Assembly: GCA_963681505.1 (NCBI GenBank)
Contig: OY811977.1
Coordinates: forward strand, 6,650,970-6,714,969
From: Eunapius fragilis
Taxonomy: Eukaryota; Porifera; Demospongiae; Spongillida; Spongillidae
DNA length: 64,000 nucleotides
Direction of reading: 5' to 3'
The stretch's first letter is position 1; each line of letters starts with the position of its first letter. The notes under the pieces were generated by a model that worked only from the letters and a program-made list of their open reading frames with translations, searched no databases and was not told the origin of the DNA. Shown here one piece after another: positions 45,084-54,862 of this stretch. The position numbers were made by a program, and so were the translations under genes.

Positions 45084-45278
45084 TTGCAGAAGTGCGGCAT
45101 ATAGATAGGGATTGTTATAGTTCTTTGCAGACTGTGGCTGTTAAATGTCTATTCTCAAGGTTTAAACAGGCTTATATCACATGCAGCTATACGGAACTGA
45201 TATATGGGGTCATGGCAGCGAAAAGGGATCTAACACATACACATGCACCCAGTTGTATAGTCGTCATTAGCCGTTTAT

Positions 45279-45280
<2 letters not shown>

Positions 45281-45338
<58 letters not shown>

Positions 45339-45400
45339 ATGTGTGTGTGCATGTGTGTGTGTGTTGTGTGTGTGTGAGCGCGCGCGTCTGTGTCATTGTA
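45281..45400 (+). repeat. (GT)n microsatellite
   Basis: About 30 GT units, then gtgtgtgcat variants and gcgcgcg. Confidence 0.95.
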
Positions 45401-45568
45401 CGTCCGTGTGTGTGCGTGGTAGGTCTGTACGTACGTATAGGTGAGTATAGGTGCACGGTGGTGTAGCATGCCGAAAACGCATGCACGATGCCCACCCTAC
45501 AAAAAAGATGGGTTGCATTAACCATTGATTAACTAGCTACATGTATAGTCCCGTGGACTATAGTCTAT

Positions 45569-46044
45569 GCAGCGGCGGATCCAGGGGGGGGGCACTCGGG
45601 GCACGTGCCCCCCCCCCCCCCCCCCCCCCCTTCATTTATAAATTCATAACTTTTCGGGCCGCATTTTATAATATAGCTGCACGATTGCGCTGTCTATTGA
45701 TATCCGCACGCATGAACTCTACTACTGTACTATATCCCGGGCCCCCCGATACGCGACCATACTCCCCCCCCCCCCCCCCCGCCCTTCGTATCGGGCCAGA
45801 AACCGACAGCACCCCCCCCCCCCCCCCCCCCCCCCCCGCTCTTCGTTTTGGGCCAGAATCCGACAGCACCCCCCCCCCCCCCCCCCCCCGCTCCTCGTAT
45901 CGGGCCATAAACCGACAGCACCCCCCCCCCCCCCCCCCCCCCCCCCCCACCGCTTTTCATATCGGGCCAGAAGCCGACCCCACCCCCAGCCACACCCACC
46001 ATCCGTGCCCCCCCCCCCCCCCCAAAACCTGTATCCGCCGCTGC
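45569..46044. mobile_element. G-tract MITE with GCAGCGGCGGAT termini and internal C-tract tandem repeat
   Basis: Ends GCAGCGGCGGATCCAGG and CCTGTATCCGCCGCTGC are inverted repeats, flanked by TAT on both sides (possible target duplication). Inside, four units of about 29 bases (cgtatcgggccagaaaccgacagcac) alternate with C runs of 18-27 (about 45781-45990). The 224-residue Pro-rich ORF (45541-46215) and the Gly-rich antisense ORFs are products of this repeat. Confidence 0.8.
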
Positions 46045-46049
46045 TATGT

Positions 46050-46500
46050 CTTTATAACATCTCCCTTTAGCTACTTTCTCTCTCATGGGCGTGACTCCGA
46101 TGTAAATAGCGTTGAGATGTGGGGAACCCATAAAGACGGCGTTAAAGTTAATATGACCATCCGACAATATATCGTGCCGTGTGCCGTGTATACGTACCGT
46201 GTTGAGTATAGGTGATGGCAGCCGAATCGACGCAGTTTGATCTCTGTTTATTTCTTTTCTTCTTTTTTTAGCCAAGTCATAAGTCCTTTCTGCATGGTAT
46301 ACCTTTGAATATACCAAAAATGGTACTCCGCGGTAGACAAAATTTGCGATAATGTCGCCCATATATTACAAGGCAATAAGCCGTTCATACACTGCTGGGA
46401 GATGATGCCATAACTATTTGAGATGATTATACTGGTGAACTGCGGATAGATGACGCTATACAAATAATGTAGTTTTTGATCGACCATCATCGAATACATC
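46050..46500. other. No gene seen
   Basis: No supported feature. Confidence 0.45.
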
Positions 46501-46570
46501 CAATTGCAACACAGATAAACTACCATATGACAATTGGCCATCCCCAAACTGTGAAATCATAACAGAAGAG

Positions 46571-47123
46571 GTGTTTCCATTTGTTGAGTATCATCAACCA
46601 GTTTGTCAAGAGTGGCAAAGGGATAGATGTTGCCAATTGGGTTTGAAACTTCATCATGGAAACCACAGGCATTCTAATAAACCATCTTGCATTGGTATAA
46701 CACAAGCACCAAAGATGACAACAAGGATCAAGGGTGACGGAAACTGCTTTTTTAGGGCAATTTCACAGGTTCTAACGGGGTCACAGGAGGACCATCAGGA
46801 ATTCAGAACACTAGCGACTTCTTACTTGCTTGAAAATGCTACTTCAAATAAAATGCTGTCAGCCCTCGATCCTTGGCACTATGACAACAATGATGCAATA
46901 TTTGAAGAAGACAAAAATGTGCAATTTTAGTGTGTGGGCTACTGAAATGGAGATAATAGCAACAGCATCTGTGTTGCACACTACAATACATGTGTATTCC
47001 CCATCTGAAGCTACTAACAAATGGCTAAGGCACCAGCCGGAAGTAGCATTTAATGATACACACAACGAAGCCATTTACATCTCAAATATCAACAGCCACT
47101 TTGAAACTGTTAAATGTATGTAA
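46571..47123 (+). pseudogene. OTU-type cysteine protease, one frameshift
   Basis: The first frame (46571-46930) holds QEWQRDRCCQLGLKL and the OTU active-site start KGDGNCFFRAISQVLTGS (Asp and Cys present). The second frame (46919-47123) continues with SVWATEMEIIATASVLHTTI and ends IYISNINSHFE, carrying the expected catalytic His. A one-base change in a T run near 46925-46930 (tttt) would join them. It could be a true frameshift or an assembly error. Similar OTU proteins are common in mobile elements of cnidarians and sponges, so it may be transposon-derived rather than a host deubiquitinase. Confidence 0.65.
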
Positions 47124-47129
47124 AAATTC

Positions 47130-47805
47130 TTGTTCTGTTTGTCGAATACATGAGTACTCTAGGATACTGATGGTGACATATAACGCTAGGACATTGTCGA
47201 CTGTATACTATTAAAAGACACACGAAAATGCCTTGTACGTATGCGGAACGGGATTGGTCAGTATTGAAGACTCTCCCATTTTTTCCAGAAAACAGCAGCG
47301 TGTTCAGTTTCAAAATACTGCATGATCTCCAATATGCCACTTCACCCTTCTAGTATTCTTTTTAGGTTTTGCTATTACCTCCCCTTGTATTTCTACATCA
47401 CCTTCCATTCCGTGCCATACGAGCGCATCAATGCATCTTTCAATCGCAATCTCTGACTTTTCACACTATCTTTGCACCAAGTTCTGGTAAAACGGCACTA
47501 ATCAAACCCCACACTTAGAGGCGCTGCTGAAAGCCTGCTTCCACACACACGAGAAGACGCCATTTCAGACAATAAAATAGCAAGGGCTGTAGATTAATCT
47601 ACCCACAAAGATCGCTAGGTTTACCTAGCGAACGATAGGTTTACCCGCACTTATTCATTAAGCGGCAAAGTTTCCTAAGGCGACCGCATATCCTGAGGAA
47701 AAATTGACGCTTCAAAAAATTAAGGCGATCAAATTTCCTAGGAAATATTGACGCCGCGTCAAAATTCCTAGAATCCAAATTTCCTGTGACACCGGACCAC
47801 TTTTG
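47130..47805. other. No gene seen; small palindrome near 47613
   Basis: Includes CGCTAGG-ttta-CCTAGCG and several tttccta(a/g)g motifs. No coding support. Confidence 0.5.
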
Positions 47806-47810
47806 GCTGC

Positions 47811-48079
47811 TGTGATAGAGTCCGTTATCGCGCCCACGACGCTCGCCGTATTGCGCCCAGGATACTTCAACTTATTCTCTTCTCAATTGCACAGCGTGTA
47901 CATATTTATACGCGACTAAGGTTGAGAACCTTACACCTCTCTATGGAGAGTGCGTAACAATTACATAAACTATGCACACCAACAATAATGTTCTGAATCA
48001 CTTGAATAGGGGTTGCTCCCGCCCGACATTCAGCGTGTGAATCGTCTCATTCACCTCCATGGAAGACTGGGCTTCCACA
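47811..48079 (-). repeat. 3' LTR
   Basis: 269 bases, identical by eye to 52740-53008. It contains the last 27 codons including the stop of the gag-pol ORF (48079-47998). Confidence 0.95.
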
Positions 48080-51000
48080 CTCCTCTCCTCCTCTCCTACA
48101 ACAAACTTGTTTGTTGCGCATCGTGAGAGACAGTCTGCATTCCCATTAGCCTTGCCAGGTCTATGCTCCACTGTGTACAGATAAGGCTGTAGTGAGAGAC
48201 TCCATCTGCATAACCGGGGGTTGCTCTCCTTAAGCTTATCTAACCATTCGAGTGAGCGATGATCCGTTTGGATGGTAAATCTTCGTCCCAACAAGTACAC
48301 TCGAAATGCCGCGATCGCGAGTTTAATCGCAAGACATTCCTTCTCAACAGTCGAGTATCGCTCCTCTCTTGGTAGAAATTTCCTGCTGTAGTACGCAACA
48401 GGGTGTTCCTCCCCATCAGCTCCATGTTGGCTCAGGACCGCCCCCGCTCCTCTATCTGAAGCATCGGTTTGGAGAACAAACGGTTGTGTGAAATCCGGGC
48501 TCTTCAGAACAGGGTCACAACATAGACATCTTTTAAGCGTTTCAAAAGCCTTGGTACACTCCTCGTTCCACTGTACTACGTTTGGCGACGTCCTTCTAGT
48601 TAAGTCTGTCAAAGGTAACGATATCGTAGCATAGTCTGGGATAAATCGACGGTAATATCCCGTAAGACCCAAAAATCCTCTGACCTCCCGCTTAGTATCA
48701 GGACGAGGGAAGGATTCGACAGCACCGATCTTATTCGTCTCCGGTCGGACTGTACAGTTCCCCACAACATGTCCAAGGTAAACACATTCCTTCATCCCGA
48801 ATTGACACTTAGCCAACTTCACTGTCAAATTTGCATCCTTGATGCGTTGCAAAACCGTTCGCAAATGTTCGATATGACCTCTCCAGGTACTGCTGTAGAT
48901 CACCACATCATCTAGGTACGCTGCTGCAAAAGCTTCGCAGCCTCTCACCAAAGTATCCGTGAGTCGTTGGAAGGAAGCCGGTGCACCATTCAATCCAAAC
49001 GGCATTACCCGAAATTGAAATAAACCCCTTGGAGTGATGAATGCGGTTTTAGGTCGATCTTTCACGGCCACAGGCATTTGCCAATAACCCTTCGTAAGGT
49101 CGAGAGTTGAGATATACCGCGCTTTTCCAAGTTGGTCAATGATCTCATCTATTCTGGGCATGGGATATGCTTCTACCTGTGTAACGGCATTCAGTCGGCG
49201 ATAGTCAACGCATACCCGCATCGTTCCATCTTTCTTCTTGACCAAGACAATTGGCGATGACCACTCGCTAGTAGACTGCTCGATGATTCCGTGCTGTTCC
49301 ATCTCTTCTAACTCCTGGAGTACTGTCTCGCGATATGCATGGGGTAATCGGTATGGACGCATCCTTACAGGACGAGCATCTACTGTCCTAATGTGATGCT
49401 GCATCAAGTTGGTTCTACCAGGTCGATTGCTGAAGATCTCCTGAAATTCATCCATCACTCCCTTCATCTGAAAGGCTTGGTCAGTACTTAACTGTTCACC
49501 GAAACTCGCCTCGCCCACCGTATCATCCTTCCATGCTGGAATTTCGTCTACTCCTTCCTGTAAAACTTCCTCCAAAAAACATGTCTCCTCCGACCGCACC
49601 TGAAATGCCTTCAGCATGTTCACATGGAAGACTCTCGTTCGTTTCCTTTTGTCGTGCATATCAACCGAATAGGTCACCTTGCCCTTCCGTTCTAGCACTT
49701 GATAAGGTCCTTGCCACTGTGCTGTGAGCTTGTCTGTCGTCGTAGGTAACAATACTAAAACTGGATCTCCGGATTTGAATTCCCTCAAACGTGCCCTCTT
49801 GTCGTACCACTGTTTCTGTGCTCCCTGCCGTATCACTAGGTTCTCCTCTACTATGTCGGCCATCTCCTTCAACCGTCGCTGCGTCTCCAATACATGGCTA
49901 ACAACCGTTTCCTCGCTCTTGGGGCTCGCTTCCCACGTCTCACGTAGGATGTCTAAGGGGCCTCTCACATCTCGACCATACAATAGCTCGAATGGGGAAA
50001 ACCCTGTAGAAGATTGTGGCACCTCGCGGTACGCAAATAGCAAATATGGGATTTGCTTGTCCCAGTATTTCCCTCCGTCATGTGCCGTCTTCCTCAGCAT
50101 TCCCTTCAACGTTTGATTGAACCGCTCGACGAGACCATCCGTCTGAGGGTGGTAGGGACTAGTTCGGATCGCCTTAACCCCCAGCAGTCGGTACAATTCC
50201 GCCAGCAGCTGTGACATGAAATTACTGCCTTGATCCGTGAGGATTTCCTTAGGCACTCCCACTCTAGCGAATAACTTGATTAGTTCTTCCGCGATATGTT
50301 CCGCGTCGATGGTTCTCAGTGGTATGGCTTCAGGGTAGCGCGTAGCATAATCGCACACCACCAGAATATAACGATTTCCCGCTTGGCTGCGAGGCAGGGG
50401 ACCCACTATGTCCATGGCCACTCTGCTGAATGGTTCCGATATGACCGGTAGTGGTACCAACGGAGCTGGCTTTACCCCTCGCTTAGATGACTTCTGACAA
50501 ACCCGGCAACTCTTGCAATACATTTCCGTATCCTTGAATAAGGACGGCCAATAAAACCTGCGTAGAATACGCTGCCTTGTCTTATCACGGCCTTGGTGAC
50601 CAGCCATAGGAATATCGTGGGCCAACTCTAACACTGTTTTCCTGCACTGCTTCGGCAAGACCAGTTGCTCCCACTCATACTCCTCGCTGCGTCCTGGAGG
50701 TCTCCACCTCCGATAAAGCAGACCATCTCTCTTGAAGAACTCCTCATTAGGGCCGTTAGACTGTTCAGCCTTCTCCCACACTTCCCGGAGCGATGGATCA
50801 CACTGTTGTGAACGACCAAGATCCCTTGATATGTTGAGGCCCTTTTCTCCTGGTACCTCGTTTCGAGCATCTGGGGTCAACACGATCTGGTTCAGGTCCG
50901 TACTGTCCGGCCGCTTAGCTGGACCAATCGCCGCTTCGACGTTGGTAGCCTCGTGTCGTTGCCCTTCTGCTATTTTCCCGGCCAAACGTAACTGTTCCTG

Positions 51001-52656
51001 GCCATCCTTTGGAATAGCGTTTGGCCGTACTCCTGACCGTTCCTGCCGTGCCCTTCGAACCATTTCTTCTTCTAGCTGCTGTCTGGCTCGTGCTCTTGTT
51101 AGCACCACCATTACGTCTTCTTGTCGAGGCCACGCCGGCTTAGCCTTGTCTCGCTTTGTAGTCCGATCCCTTATTAGGTTGCCCAACTCGGGAACGTCTG
51201 TCCCCAGTATCACGTCAACTGGTAAACGTTCGGCCACTGCCGCCTCGACCTTAACTGGGACTCCCCGTATGTGTAGGGTCAAGTCCGCTAGGTTGTACAG
51301 CTTAGTGTCTCCGTGAGCACAACGAATGGACACCATCTTCCCGTCTATGATCTTCTCGGTGGGAACCCACTGTTGCCTCACCATTGTTCGGGTACAACCG
51401 GTGTCCAACAGTATTCGGGACACTTTCCGTCCCTCCACTAAACCTGCTACCCATGGTCCCGACTGTGTAATATCGGCTTCTTCGAAACACATCAACACTT
51501 TTTCAGGGCATTCTCGAGATACGTGCCCCTGCTTCTTGCAGTTGAAGCACCTTAGTCTTGCCTTTTCTGCACCTCCTTTGCTCGTGCTTGCCTTCTTGCG
51601 ACACTCCTTTTCCATGTGCCCAAGCAAGCCACAATAATCGCACCTCGGCGTTAAATTGGTTTGGCTCATGGGTTTCTGGGTACCCACCTGATGACCATAC
51701 CGCGCCTTCTGTAAACCAGGCTGCCTCGCCTGCTCGTATTCATCCGCCAGTTCGCCTGCTGCGATACTCGTTTTTGGTTTCTTCTCCATCACCCAAAGTT
51801 TCTGCTCGGGGTTACTCAGCGTTTCCAAGAACTGCTCCTTTCCAATAAACTGCTGCACGTCATCGACTGTCTTACACGTCTTCGTCCATTTCTGGAGTAG
51901 ATCCATCAGCCGAACTGCAACCTCGCGATTAGTTTCGCCGTCACTCCGTGATGAAGAGCGAAACCTCTTCCGATAGGCTTCCTCGTTTATATCATACCTC
52001 GCCAGTACCGCAGCCTTGATAGCGTCGTAATCGGCAGCGCTTTCTGACGGGAGAGCCGCAAATGCCAACTGGGCCCTACCTGTTAACTGCGGTGTCAAGA
52101 ATTGCGACCATCGGCCTTTATCAACCTTCTGAGCCGTCATTATTCTTTCAAATGTGACCAGATACGCCTCAATGTCATCCTTCTCGGAAAGGGGTGCCAG
52201 CTTCACACTTAACCCCACTGGGTTCTTAGATCCTCCTGGCGTCTCAGTCGGAGTTTTCACTAGTCTGACTAGTGCCTCCATGCACTCCTGCATCTCCCTA
52301 CGTTCCACCACGAATTGTTGCTCCCGTATCTTCCGCTCTTCCTCCAGCCGCGCTCGCTCGCCGGCCTCCTCCTTACGTCGCGCTTGCTCTATTTCTTCAC
52401 GTCGCTGTCGCTCTTCCTGCACCCGTCGCGCCTGCTCTTCCGCCTCCTCCTTACGTCGCGCTTGCTCTACCGCCTCCTCCTTACGTCGCGCTTGCTCTAG
52501 TTCGTCACGTCGCGTTCGCTCTTCCGCTTCCTCCTTCCGTCGCGCTCGCTCGTCCTCTTCGTACCGGCGGCGATCTTCCATAAGCGCCTTGAGAATTTCT
52601 TCCATACCCTCTGCTATCGTCGGACTTTTATATTCTTTACCGGAACGCGTGGTCAT
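47998..52656 (-). CDS. Gag-pol polyprotein with integrase before reverse transcriptase (Gmr1-like)
   Basis: 1552 residues, uninterrupted. Order: Arg/Glu-rich coiled coil (about 25-125), capsid with a SCAN-like C-terminal part (about 228-312), and zinc knuckles CDYCGLLGHMEKEC (339-352) and CFNCKKQGHVSREC (370-383). Aspartic protease LLDTGCTRT follows (DTG 418-420). The integrase has an HHCC zinc domain (H680, H687, C714?, C720) and a D749, D808, E844 triad (D,D35E), then a GPY/F-type WQGPYQV (981-987). Reverse transcriptase has LDLTKGYWQ (D1186) and YLDD (1247-1250). RNase H carries LQTDASDRGAGAVL (D1398), TVEKECLA and TDHR. In most Gypsy elements integrase comes last. Integrase ahead of RT is the copia-like order reported for Gmr1-type elements. 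The last 26 residues are encoded by the LTR. All catalytic residues are present. Confidence 0.95.
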   Translation of the reverse strand: MTTRSGKEYKSPTIAEGMEEILKALMEDRRRYEEDERARRKEEAEERTRRDELEQARRKEEAVEQARRKEEAEEQARRVQEERQRREEIEQARRKEEAGERARLEEERKIREQQFVVERREMQECMEALVRLVKTPTETPGGSKNPVGLSVKLAPLSEKDDIEAYLVTFERIMTAQKVDKGRWSQFLTPQLTGRAQLAFAALPSESAADYDAIKAAVLARYDINEEAYRKRFRSSSRSDGETNREVAVRLMDLLQKWTKTCKTVDDVQQFIGKEQFLETLSNPEQKLWVMEKKPKTSIAAGELADEYEQARQPGLQKARYGHQVGTQKPMSQTNLTPRCDYCGLLGHMEKECRKKASTSKGGAEKARLRCFNCKKQGHVSRECPEKVLMCFEEADITQSGPWVAGLVEGRKVSRILLDTGCTRTMVRQQWVPTEKIIDGKMVSIRCAHGDTKLYNLADLTLHIRGVPVKVEAAVAERLPVDVILGTDVPELGNLIRDRTTKRDKAKPAWPRQEDVMVVLTRARARQQLEEEMVRRARQERSGVRPNAIPKDGQEQLRLAGKIAEGQRHEATNVEAAIGPAKRPDSTDLNQIVLTPDARNEVPGEKGLNISRDLGRSQQCDPSLREVWEKAEQSNGPNEEFFKRDGLLYRRWRPPGRSEEYEWEQLVLPKQCRKTVLELAHDIPMAGHQGRDKTRQRILRRFYWPSLFKDTEMYCKSCRVCQKSSKRGVKPAPLVPLPVISEPFSRVAMDIVGPLPRSQAGNRYILVVCDYATRYPEAIPLRTIDAEHIAEELIKLFARVGVPKEILTDQGSNFMSQLLAELYRLLGVKAIRTSPYHPQTDGLVERFNQTLKGMLRKTAHDGGKYWDKQIPYLLFAYREVPQSSTGFSPFELLYGRDVRGPLDILRETWEASPKSEETVVSHVLETQRRLKEMADIVEENLVIRQGAQKQWYDKRARLREFKSGDPVLVLLPTTTDKLTAQWQGPYQVLERKGKVTYSVDMHDKRKRTRVFHVNMLKAFQVRSEETCFLEEVLQEGVDEIPAWKDDTVGEASFGEQLSTDQAFQMKGVMDEFQEIFSNRPGRTNLMQHHIRTVDARPVRMRPYRLPHAYRETVLQELEEMEQHGIIEQSTSEWSSPIVLVKKKDGTMRVCVDYRRLNAVTQVEAYPMPRIDEIIDQLGKARYISTLDLTKGYWQMPVAVKDRPKTAFITPRGLFQFRVMPFGLNGAPASFQRLTDTLVRGCEAFAAAYLDDVVIYSSTWRGHIEHLRTVLQRIKDANLTVKLAKCQFGMKECVYLGHVVGNCTVRPETNKIGAVESFPRPDTKREVRGFLGLTGYYRRFIPDYATISLPLTDLTRRTSPNVVQWNEECTKAFETLKRCLCCDPVLKSPDFTQPFVLQTDASDRGAGAVLSQHGADGEEHPVAYYSRKFLPREERYSTVEKECLAIKLAIAAFRVYLLGRRFTIQTDHRSLEWLDKLKESNPRLCRWSLSLQPYLYTVEHRPGKANGNADCLSRCATNKFVVGEEERSVEAQSSMEVNETIHTLNVGREQPLFK
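48080..48097 (-). promoter_or_regulatory. Polypurine tract
   Basis: On the minus strand an 18-base purine run (AGGAGAGGAGGAGAGGAG) directly abutting the 3' LTR. It lies inside the ORF, where it encodes the Glu-rich GEEERS segment. Confidence 0.85.
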
Positions 52657-52719
52657 CCACCGTTCAATGATAATATTGGGATCCGCGTGGTATTGTCAAC
52701 CAACTGTTCGACTGATCGT

Positions 52720-52737
52720 ATCCCACCGCTGCCACCA
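52720..52737 (-). promoter_or_regulatory. Primer binding site, tRNA-Leu type
   Basis: On the minus strand TGGTGGCAGCGGTGGGAT, starting two bases inside the 5' LTR. It complements the 3' end (…ATCCCACCGCTGCCA plus CCA) that I recall for animal tRNA-Leu. The match is 18 bases. Confidence 0.8.
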
Positions 52738-52739
52738 AA

Positions 52740-53008
52740 TGTGATAGAGTCCGTTATCGCGCCCACGACGCTCGCCGTATTGCGCCCAGGATACTTCAAC
52801 TTATTCTCTTCTCAATTGCACAGCGTGTACATATTTATACGCGACTAAGGTTGAGAACCTTACACCTCTCTATGGAGAGTGCGTAACAATTACATAAACT
52901 ATGCACACCAACAATAATGTTCTGAATCACTTGAATAGGGGTTGCTCCCGCCCGACATTCAGCGTGTGAATCGTCTCATTCACCTCCATGGAAGACTGGG
53001 CTTCCACA
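52740..53008 (-). repeat. 5' LTR
   Basis: 269 bases, TG...CA ends; see the 3' LTR. The minus-strand promoter is presumed here. Confidence 0.95.
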
Positions 53009-53276
53009 GCTGCCAAAACTAGACCACTTTTGGAAGCGAAATGTGGTCTGACCAGACGGTTTTTCGCCAGGACCAATTGCAGATCGATAGGTCACTTCCG
53101 CATGGCAATGACCATAGATGGCTTTTAAATGATGATACTCGAGCGCCTCTAGTTGCGCACGAGATCCGTATAGTAGAGAAATCTTTGCCATGCGTGACGC
53201 TATCGCAGTAACCTTATCTTTGCGTGTCCTGTATGCATGGGATCAGATCAATGCCAATGGTTCGAGACCGTCTATA

Positions 53277-54042
53277 GACCTTATTCACGCGCCATTTTGA
53301 ATAATTATTGTCATGTGATTCGCTTGTGATTTCTTTACGACTGACTGTTTTACGAGGTTAGCGAGAGTACCGATGGGTTTCAAATCATCATAGCTTGCTT
53401 AAAACCTTCAAAGGTGAAGAATTATGTAAGATCTCTGTGCAACGAGTCGCTCTGTGTTTCGGTCGAGGCTGTACGCTATGCAATGGCTTGTTTTCCCTCT
53501 GGTGGTCGGTAGAAGCGGTTAAAATATAAGGTTTAAAACAGCATGGTTATTTATGGTGCTTAGAGTGCGCCAGAATAAAGTTTGGCCGTACCTGTACTTA
53601 GCGAACAGGCATAATTCCATTTTTGGGTGGATGGAATAGGGCAAACTGTGCTCCCTTTTGCAACTTGTATTCAAATATATAATCACAAAAAAGAATACAA
53701 TATCATTCTAGAAAGGTCCTAAAGTGCGCATCACCTTACAGCACTTTTGTATCACGTTCTGATGCAGAGTTATTCAATTTAGAATTCCATCGATGCCCCG
53801 GAAATTCAGACCAAAACGAGAGCGATGGCATTCATTAGGGAGCTCTGATGTTTCAGTTTACCCTGTTCGGTGTTCCAGTCACTATTTCACGTTTGTTGTG
53901 TGTATATATTGTGAATTACCTTCATCATAACCAAAATAGGTATCTTATATCGACAGCGCCATTCGGATCCGCCAGTTAACTATTAATAATTGTCACATTT
54001 TGTCACACAATAATTAATTCAAAATGGCGCGTGAATAAGGTC
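53277..54042. mobile_element. DNA-transposon remnant/MITE with 35-base TIRs flanked by TA
   Basis: The left end GACCTTATTCACGCGCCATT (to 53311) and right end AATGGCGCGTGAATAAGGTC (from 54007) are near-perfect inverted repeats. TA sits outside each end, as for Tc1/mariner-type insertions. The 766-base interior has no ORF. Confidence 0.8.
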
Positions 54043-54202
54043 TATTGCGGAAGTGCCCTTTTACGCATTAATATGTACCATTGCATGCACGTTTCGTTCG
54101 GATTGGTACGTATTGATAAGATTTCTGAAAAGACATTTAATTAACAGCAATTGAAACAACCACTATAACAATTTCTGTGTATAATAATAAACACTTCTCC
54201 AA

Positions 54203-54505
54203 TTAATAATAGCTGCGGCTGTAGCTCCCCGAGTACCGAGATCCGTAACCGTAGCTCCCCGAGTAGCGAGATCCGTAGCCCGATCGCGAGTATCCGGAGC
54301 GACCGTGATGTCGTCGATGACCACCATGGTGTCTGCCGTGATGACGGTGACCGCCGTAATAACTGTCGTGGAGCAAAGCCGGCTTATTGCCGTCAGAGTT
54401 GCTGTCGCTCTGTGATTCAGAGCTGCTGTCTTTGGCCTTCCCAATCTCCGCGGCTGCCGCGATCACAATTACGACTGCGAACACTACAAGAGTCTCAAGC
54501 CTCAT
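54203..54505 (-). CDS. Small secreted His/Gly/Tyr/Ser-rich protein, copy 3
   Basis: 100 residues, nearly identical to copy 2 through the signal peptide, Ser-rich linker (one Lys-to-Glu change, SSSESQSD) and histidine cluster. The tail keeps GYGSRYSGSY and then GYGSRYSGSYSRSYY, lacking the GSD segment of copy 2. The start is fixed by the shared MRLETL and leader. It lies in inverted orientation relative to copy 2, with the LTR element and other transposons in between. Confidence 0.88.
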   Translation of the reverse strand: MRLETLVVFAVVIVIAAAAEIGKAKDSSSESQSDSNSDGNKPALLHDSYYGGHRHHGRHHGGHRRHHGRSGYSRSGYGSRYSGSYGYGSRYSGSYSRSYY

Positions 54506-54552
54506 CTTCTGTTCGTGCTGTTGCGATGATGGAAAAGGGAAGAGCCTCGTGC

Positions 54553-54562
54553 TTTATATATA
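54553..54562 (-). promoter_or_regulatory. TATA box of secreted-protein gene copy 3
   Basis: On the minus strand TATATATAAA, about 50 bases upstream of the ATG. The preceding block at 54600-54640 matches that of copy 2. Confidence 0.75.
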
Positions 54563-54834
54563 CATGCATCCATGCATGCAATCGGGACATGAAACGTCGC
54601 TTCGACTGACTTGCGGTTGATCGGTTCGTCTTCGTGATGATCTAAGCCTGACAACAATGAAATCATCAGAGACTAAAATACAAGCCAATTCCCTCAAGAA
54701 AAGAGTTCGATGGAGAATAGATGTAGGGGGAGGGGCAATTAATAACGCCCCTCTCCCTATTCACTGCACAGTTGAGATAGCTTCTGAGCTGATGGGGAGC
54801 GTTCACCCCAGGGACGAATCTGGGGAGAGTGGAG

Positions 54835-54862
54835 GGAGGGGGGGGGGGGGGGGGGGGGGGGG
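54835..54862. repeat. Poly-G tract
   Basis: About 26 G inside the region homologous to the upstream flank of copy 2, where the corresponding tract is short (cgccccccctccc). The tract has expanded since duplication. Confidence 0.7.

Larger units (their letters stand above)
47811..53008 (-). mobile_element. Complete Gypsy-type (Gmr1-like) LTR retrotransposon
   Basis: 5198 bases bounded by identical 269-base LTRs. They start TGTGATAGAG and end CTTCCACA as written on the plus strand; the element is transcribed on the minus strand. The 5-base duplication GCTGC flanks it (47806-47810 and 53009-53013). Primer site, polypurine tract and one intact gag-pol frame are present. Identity of the LTRs by eye and the intact frame imply very recent insertion. 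Confidence 0.95.

Noticed and set aside
44830..45108. Alternative-frame ORF conserved in all three secreted-protein loci (also 54163-54444 and 16099-16455)
   Set aside because: Conservation follows from the near-identical main frame; it lacks a signal peptide and its start is internal.
45541..46215. 224-residue Pro-rich protein and antisense Gly-rich proteins
   Set aside because: They lie within a C-tract MITE with inverted repeats.
52154..52744. Ser/Arg-rich plus-strand ORFs opposite the gag gene
   Set aside because: Antisense of the Arg/Glu coiled-coil coding sequence.
53255..53275. GGTTCGA motif resembling a tRNA B box
   Set aside because: No A box or foldable cloverleaf upstream.
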